Source: CAZABP01 sp964483245
GTDB lineage: Bacteria > Planctomycetota > UBA1135 > UBA2386
Direction of reading: 5' to 3'
DNA length: 64,000 nt
Assembly (NCBI GenBank): GCA_964483245.1
Contig: CAZABP010000001.1
Coordinates: 1-64,000, forward strand
The notes under the pieces were generated by a model. The model was not told where the DNA came from and did no database searches. It saw only the letters and a list, made by a program, of their open reading frames with translations. Positions 59,359-64,000 of this stretch are shown piece after piece (within the stretch, counting starts at the first letter, position 1; each line of letters starts with the position of its first letter). A program made the translations under genes and the position numbers.

Positions 59359-59397
59359 GCGGGTGCACGGCCCCTGCCAAGTAAGCCGTGCACCCGC
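59359..59397 (+). terminator. stem-loop after etfA
   Basis: GCGGGTGCACGG (59359-59370) and CCGTGCACCCGC (59386-59397) form a perfect 12-bp stem with a 15-base loop, 50 bp after the etfA stop. No T-run follows. Candidate terminator of etfBA. Confidence 0.5.
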
Positions 59398-59443
59398 TCT
59401 GGACGTCTCCACGCCGCGGGAGCGCCGCGGCGAAATCCTGTCC

Positions 59444-59472
59444 CCGATCCGTCACTCCAAGTGGCGGATCGG
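59444..59472 (-). terminator. stem-loop after the Ser/Thr kinase gene
   Basis: CCGATCCGTCAC and GTGGCGGATCGG pair over 12 positions with one mismatch around a 5-base loop, 58 bp past the kinase stop on the - strand. Without a T-run it may act in either direction between the convergent genes. Confidence 0.45.
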
Positions 59473-59529
59473 TGGGGCATGCGCCCCGATTGGGAATCGC
59501 CGAAACCGGCCAAAGCGCACGCGGCGGGA

Positions 59530-62500
59530 TCACTTTTTTTTCTGCAGCGCGCGCTCCCGCAGCCCGGCAGCGACCTCGGCACCCGCCGAGCCGGCCTGGC
59601 CGGCCGCCGCAAACCCTTGCAGCGCCTCGTCCAACGCGAGCTCGGCGGCCGCCGGATCCCCGTGCTCGAGCTCGGCCCGGCCGAGGTTGACGAGGTTGGC
59701 GAGCAGGAACGGGCTCGGGACCGGGCCGTCGGCAGGGCGCCGCATCCGGACCGCGGCGCGCAGCAGCGGAATCGCGGCCGGATCCCCGCGCCGCAGCAGC
59801 AGCTGTCCGAGGTGCGAGCAGGGGTAGGCCGCTTCCGGATGGCCGTCCGGAAAGGCATCGCGCAGGACCTCGATCCCGGTCTGCATCGCGGCGATCGCTG
59901 CGTCCTCCCGGCCGAGCCCGGCTGCCGCCCACCCCGCGTTGTAGTGCGTGAGTCCCAGCATCAACCGCGAGGCCTGCGGCGCCTGCGCGAACTCGGCGAG
60001 TGCCTGCACCGCGGCATCGGCCGCGGCCGCATGCTGTTGGCGCTGGTTCGCCAGGAAGGCCCGCAGTCCGAGCGCGAGGGCACGCAGCTCGGCGACCGCA
60101 GACCGGTCGCCGCGCACTTCGGTCGCCAGCGATTCGCTCAGCGCCGCATCGGCACCGGCCGGGTCGCCGGAACGCGCGAGGACTTCGGCCAGCGTGCGGC
60201 GTGCCAGCGCCCGGGAGTACCCGCTCGCTTGCGGCAACGCATCGAGCATCGCGATGGCGGCGCGCGCGTCGGCAACGGCCGCAGCGACGTCCGGCCCGCG
60301 CGAGCGGGCTTCGGCGAGGTTGGCGAGGCCGGTTGCGAGGTGCGGATGCCCGCCTGGATACGCTGCGCGCCAGATCGCGACCGCCTCGGCGAGCACGGCC
60401 GCTGCCTCGGCGGAGCGCCCGGTGCGGTTCAGATAGGCGCCGAGGTCGTTGAGGCTCCACGCCAGCGACGGTGAATGCGGACCGAACGCAGCGCGGCGCA
60501 GCTCGATCGACCGGCGCAGCGCCGCCTCCGCCGCGGCGTGATGGTTGGCCAGCTGCGCGACGGCGGCGACGTCGACGAGGATCGCCGCCAGTCCCGGCGA
60601 GTCCGGGCCGATCGCACGCTCCATCAGCACCAAGGCCTCGTCGATCGCGGCGCGCGCCCGGGCGTGCTCGGCACGATGCGCGAGGTTGCGGGCCTGTCCC
60701 CGCAGCGCGGTCACCAGCTCCAGCCGCCCGCGCGCGCCGAGCTGGCGCAGCGTCGAGACCGCGCTGGCGAACAGCTCGTCGGCCCGCGTGAACTCGTCGA
60801 CGTCGTGATGGAAGCCGGCCTGATCGACCAGCAGTCCAGCCCGGATCAACGGGTCGCTGCAGGCGTCGATCCTCGTCGCGAGCTGACCGTACAAGCCACG
60901 CGCCTCATCGACCCGACCCTGCACGAGCAGCGCACGCGCCTGCATGCTCTGCGCGCGCAGCCCCAGCAGCTCCGCCGGCGCTCCGAGCTGCCGGGCCTGC
61001 TCGCCGATGCGCTGCGCCTCGTTGCCGGCGAGGTCGTGGCGCCCGTCCCCCATCGCGATGGTCGCCCGCAGCAACCGCCAGTCGAGCTCCTCGAGCGGAT
61101 CGACCGCAGCAGTCGCCGCGGCGTGCAGCGCCTGCTCGATCGAGCGCTCGGCCGGCACACCCTGCCCGAGCCAGTTCTGCGTGCGCGCCAGCGTCGCCAG
61201 CAGGCGCGCGCGGATCTGCGGTTGATCCTGCAGCTCCCCTTCGAGCCGGCGGGCGCCGATCTCGAACAGCGCGCTGACCGGCAGGTCTTCGCCATCGCGC
61301 ACGGTCGGACCGGCGCTGCGGAACAGATCCAACAGGAATCCCGTGACCGCGCGCGCGGCCGTCGCCTGCGTCTCGGCATCCCGCCGCGCCGCCTGCGCCT
61401 CGAACAACGCCAGCAGGACGGCGACGAAACCTATGGCCCCGGCGCCGATCGTCGCCGCGACGGCGGCCGTGCCAGCAGGGTGGCGGCGCGCGAACTTCGT
61501 CGCGCGGTACAGCGCCGTGGGTGGGCGCGCCGTGATCGGCTCGTCGGCGAGGTACCGTTCGAGGTCGGCGGCCAGCTCGCCGGCACTCTGGTAGCGGCGG
61601 GCGCGCTCCGGCGCGAGCGCGCGCAGCACGATCCAGTCGAGCTCGCGGCGCAAGGCGCGCGACAGCGCCTGCGCATCGCGTTGACCGCGCAGGCGCGCCG
61701 CGGCGTCGCCGGCCGCGAGCGCCGCACGGCTCGCGCGCCGCGGCGCGGCATCGCGCAGCAGCCGCGCCAGCTCCAACGTGCCGCTGCGCCGCAGGGTCTG
61801 CGGGTCGTGCGGCAGCGAACCGGCGAGCAGCTCGTGCAACAGCACGCCGAGCGACCAGACGTCGGCGCGCAGGTCGACGTCTTCGCCCCCGGCGGCGGCC
61901 TGCTCCGGCGCCATGTACTCCGGCGTGCCGACGGCGCAGCCTTCGAGCGTCCGCAGCCCCTCGTCGCCGAGCGGCTCCTGCAGCGCCTTCGCCAGGCCGA
62001 AGTCGATGACCTTCGGGCAGGGCGAGCCCTCTTCGGCGGCGACGAGCACGTTCGACGGCTTCAGATCGCGATGCAGCACCCCGCGGTGGTGCGCGTGCTG
62101 CACGGCCGCGCAGACAGCGAGGAACAGGCGGATCCGCGCGCGCAGGTCGAGCTGCTGCTGGTCGCAATGCGCCGTGATCGGCAGCCCCTCGATGAACTCC
62201 ATCGCGAACCACGGCTGCCCCTGCGGCGTGATCCCGGTCTCGAACACCTTGGCGATCCCGGAGTGGTTCATCCGCGCCAAGGCCTCGCGTTCGCGCGCGA
62301 ACCGCTGCAACACCCGTCGCGTGTCGAGCCCGGCCTTGACGACTTTCAGCGCGACCTGCCGGCGCACCGGCTGTTGCTGCTCGCCGAGATAGACGACACC
62401 CATGCCGCCCTCCCCGAGCCTGCGCAGCACGCGGTAGGGACCGATCTGCTCCGGCAGCTGGTCGGCCAGGAAGCCGGCGTCGAGCTCGAGCAGGATCGCA

Positions 62501-62640
62501 TCGGCACGCTGCACGCGACGGCGGATCGCCGTGGCATGGTCCGGATGCGCGGCGCACAGACTCTCGAGGGCCGCGTGCCGCTCCTGCTCCGGCTGCTCGA
62601 GGATGTCGCCGAGCTCCGCATCGAGGCCGGGCGGCAGCAC
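59530..62640 (-). CDS. serine/threonine protein kinase with TPR region
   Basis: 1036 residues. Kinase domain (about 68-330) with GEGGMGVVYLG, Lys99, HRDLKPSN (D192) and DFGLAK (D213), all intact. One membrane helix follows (about 396-418), then a long helical TPR-type region with many LR...A...L repeats and a Lys-rich end (QKKK). This PknB-TPR architecture paired with an ECF sigma factor is common in planctomycetes. GTG start, 1 bp after the sigma gene stop. The stop lies in a run of A on the coding strand. Confidence 0.93.
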   Translation of the reverse strand: MLPPGLDAELGDILEQPEQERHAALESLCAAHPDHATAIRRRVQRADAILLELDAGFLADQLPEQIGPYRVLRRLGEGGMGVVYLGEQQQPVRRQVALKVVKAGLDTRRVLQRFAREREALARMNHSGIAKVFETGITPQGQPWFAMEFIEGLPITAHCDQQQLDLRARIRLFLAVCAAVQHAHHRGVLHRDLKPSNVLVAAEEGSPCPKVIDFGLAKALQEPLGDEGLRTLEGCAVGTPEYMAPEQAAAGGEDVDLRADVWSLGVLLHELLAGSLPHDPQTLRRSGTLELARLLRDAAPRRASRAALAAGDAAARLRGQRDAQALSRALRRELDWIVLRALAPERARRYQSAGELAADLERYLADEPITARPPTALYRATKFARRHPAGTAAVAATIGAGAIGFVAVLLALFEAQAARRDAETQATAARAVTGFLLDLFRSAGPTVRDGEDLPVSALFEIGARRLEGELQDQPQIRARLLATLARTQNWLGQGVPAERSIEQALHAAATAAVDPLEELDWRLLRATIAMGDGRHDLAGNEAQRIGEQARQLGAPAELLGLRAQSMQARALLVQGRVDEARGLYGQLATRIDACSDPLIRAGLLVDQAGFHHDVDEFTRADELFASAVSTLRQLGARGRLELVTALRGQARNLAHRAEHARARAAIDEALVLMERAIGPDSPGLAAILVDVAAVAQLANHHAAAEAALRRSIELRRAAFGPHSPSLAWSLNDLGAYLNRTGRSAEAAAVLAEAVAIWRAAYPGGHPHLATGLANLAEARSRGPDVAAAVADARAAIAMLDALPQASGYSRALARRTLAEVLARSGDPAGADAALSESLATEVRGDRSAVAELRALALGLRAFLANQRQQHAAAADAAVQALAEFAQAPQASRLMLGLTHYNAGWAAAGLGREDAAIAAMQTGIEVLRDAFPDGHPEAAYPCSHLGQLLLRRGDPAAIPLLRAAVRMRRPADGPVPSPFLLANLVNLGRAELEHGDPAAAELALDEALQGFAAAGQAGSAGAEVAAGLRERALQKKK

Positions 62641-62641
62641 G

Positions 62642-63238
62642 TCAGCTCTCCTGCTCGCGGCTCAACACCCAGCTCAGGCGGCGCAACGCGCGCTGCAGCA
62701 GTCCTCGTACGGAGCCCTCGGTGCGCCCGAGATGGGTCGCGACCTCGGCCTGCGACAGGCCGGCGATCCGCACCAGCGCCAGCACCTCGCGCTGATCCTC
62801 CGGCAGCTCGGCGAGCGCCTGCTCGAACCGCGCGAGATCCTCGCGGCCGATCGCGACGCGGCTCGGCGTCAGGCCGGCCGCGAGGTAGACCCCAGCCAGC
62901 TCGCCGTCCTCTGCCTGCGAAACGCGGAGCTCGGGCCCGGCCGCGGCACGCCGCTGCGCCTGCCAATGGCGGAGGCGGTCGACCAGCTTGGTGGCCGCCT
63001 TCGTATAGAGCCAGGCGCGGAACGCCGGCTCGCCTCGCCACTCGAAGCGGCCGAGCTCGTCGAGGGCTTCGCGGCAGACCGACTGCACGAGATCGGACGT
63101 GGACTCGCGCGCCAACACCGCCGCCGGCGCGCGCAAGCGCAACCAGGCGCGCAGCCGCGGCACGTGCATCGCCACGAGCTCATCGAGCGCAGGCTGATCG
63201 CCGCGCGTCGCGCGTTCGACGAGGATCGCGGAGTCCAT
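62642..63238 (-). CDS. ECF-family RNA polymerase sigma factor
   Basis: 198 residues: region 2 with ESTSDLVQSVCREALDELGR, EWRGEPAFRAWLYTKAATKL; region 4 with LPEDQREVLALVRIAGLSQA, EVATHLGRTEGSVRGLLQRA. This is the group of ECF factors linked to Ser/Thr kinases in planctomycetes, where phosphorylation rather than an anti-sigma factor is thought to control activity. ATG 63238 is chosen over upstream starts that add an Arg-rich, unlikely N-terminus. Cotranscribed with the kinase. Confidence 0.9.
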   Translation of the reverse strand: MDSAILVERATRGDQPALDELVAMHVPRLRAWLRLRAPAAVLARESTSDLVQSVCREALDELGRFEWRGEPAFRAWLYTKAATKLVDRLRHWQAQRRAAAGPELRVSQAEDGELAGVYLAAGLTPSRVAIGREDLARFEQALAELPEDQREVLALVRIAGLSQAEVATHLGRTEGSVRGLLQRALRRLSWVLSREQES

Positions 63239-63401
63239 GGCAGGGGTGGCGGAGTGTACGCCGAGGTTGCGGACCGGAAACCGGACCACCGCACCAGCCG
63301 AACGCTGGCGGGAGCGGCTGGCCGCGCACCTCGACCAACGTGCCATGGCACCGGTTGCAGTGGGCGGGAGGACGTCCGCGCCGCAACGCCGGCCTGAGCG
63401 T

Positions 63402-64000
63402 TCAGCGCTGCTCGCTGAGGAATTCGACCAGGTCGCGCAGCTCCCGCTTCGAGAGCACGAGTCCCATCGGCAGCATCGCCGAGGCGGCCGGCGTCGACGA
63501 CAGGATCGATGCGCGCGGGATCGCGCGCTCGTGACCCTCGGCGTCGACGAGCGTCACCCCACTCTCATCGTCGCGGCGCAGCACGCCGGTATGCGTCGCA
63601 CCATCGCGCGTCGTCACGGTCACGCTGCCGTAGCCGGGCGTGATCTGCGCGTTCGGCACGAGCAGCGACTCGAGCAGCTGCAGCCGGGTGGCGCGGCCGC
63701 CGACGCCGGCGAGGTCCGGACCGATCTCGGCGGCACCACGAGCGCCGAGCTTGTGGCACTTGGTGCAGATCGCGGCCGTGTGCTCTTCGAAGATCGTCCG
63801 GCCGCGGCGGGCATCCCCCCCTTCGAGACACTCGCGAAACCCCGCCAGCGGATCCCCGGCATCGCGCTGCTCGTCGAGCCGCTCCAGTGCGGCACGCAGA
63901 CCGGGTGCCTCGCGCGTCGCTGCGGTCTCGAGCAGATCGAGCGTGGCGCCGGTCGGGAAGCTGCCGGCGACGGCGCGCTCCAGGCATCCCAGCAGGATCT
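63402..64000 (-). CDS. PVC-type cytochrome c domain protein, N-terminus outside window
   Basis: The frame is open from the stop at 63402 to the right edge (about 199 codons) with no need of an internal start. It has the heme site CTKCH (63753-63767), KLGARGAAEIGPDLAGVGGR, QLLESLLVPNAQITPGYG and LSKRELRDLVEFLSEQR. This is the C-terminal heme domain of large planctomycete proteins that usually carry dehydrogenase, HEAT or propeller domains before it. It is probably exported. What precedes it is out of view. Confidence 0.85.
   Translation of the reverse strand, partial: ILLGCLERAVAGSFPTGATLDLLETAATREAPGLRAALERLDEQRDAGDPLAGFRECLEGGDARRGRTIFEEHTAAICTKCHKLGARGAAEIGPDLAGVGGRATRLQLLESLLVPNAQITPGYGSVTVTTRDGATHTGVLRRDDESGVTLVDAEGHERAIPRASILSSTPAASAMLPMGLVLSKRELRDLVEFLSEQR

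Overview
The window is very GC-rich, gene-dense DNA that I read as a chromosome segment of an uncultured or little-studied planctomycete. The grounds are: a Ser/Thr kinase with a TPR tail behind an ECF sigma factor, a PVC-type cytochrome c domain at the right edge, a secreted DGTxAGT-repeat protein with a planctomycete-style C-terminal domain, HEAT-repeat and DUF4143 genes, and a flagellar gene order unlike the proteobacterial one. No rRNA, tRNA, CRISPR array, insertion sequence or phage gene was recognised.

Bases 1-14000 (+ strand) hold chemotaxis and regulatory genes (end of a sigma-28-type factor, a CheD-like protein without its catalytic Cys, an HDOD protein, a CheY-like receiver, a protein with a degenerate receiver), then the flagellar export gate and its placement factors (fliO-fliP-fliQ-fliR-flhB-flhA-flhF-flhG), a second sigma-28 (fliA) and four small or lipoprotein genes. 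Most neighbours overlap by 1-4 bp or lie within about 10 bp.

Bases 14100-21500 are a non-flagellar insert between the two flagellar blocks: a 1046-aa repeat protein, a sulfate-activation fusion (ATP sulfurylase plus APS kinase) coupled to a sulfotransferase, an AbiEii-type nucleotidyltransferase pair and a CPBP membrane protease.

Bases 21548-35810 resume the flagellum: flgM (anti-sigma) points left, and fliK-flgD-flgE-flgF-flgG-flgA-flgH-flgI-flgJ-flgN-flgK-flgL plus two small genes point right. A good sigma-54 promoter match sits just before fliK. Export gate, hook, rod, rings, hook-filament junction and the FliA/FlgM switch are therefore largely in one locus. Flagellin, FliF/G/M/N and FlgB/C are not in the window.

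Bases 35859-43032 (- strand) are accessory genes: a phytanoyl-CoA-dioxygenase-like protein, acetyltransferases including an AAC(6')-like fusion, a DUF4143 ATPase with palindromes at its 5' end, a HEAT-repeat protein, a DUF488 protein and small membrane proteins.

Bases 44288-54456 (- strand) are the most unusual part: eleven genes (sugar-phosphate cyclase, cupin, nucleotidyltransferase, ROK kinase, DegT aminotransferase, GH4-type enzyme, radical SAM/SPASM protein, TIM-barrel epimerase, an unrecognised protein, a thymidylate-kinase-like fusion, and a Nudix gene broken by an in-frame stop). All ten junctions are exactly 4-bp ATGA or GTGA overlaps. The enzyme set resembles (amino)cyclitol or pseudosugar biosynthesis. 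A hybrid histidine kinase lies just upstream and a GT4 glycosyltransferase converges on the downstream end.

Bases 57556-64000 hold etfB-etfA (+ strand), then on the - strand a Ser/Thr kinase-TPR protein, its ECF sigma factor and the C-terminus of a cytochrome-c-like protein cut by the window edge.
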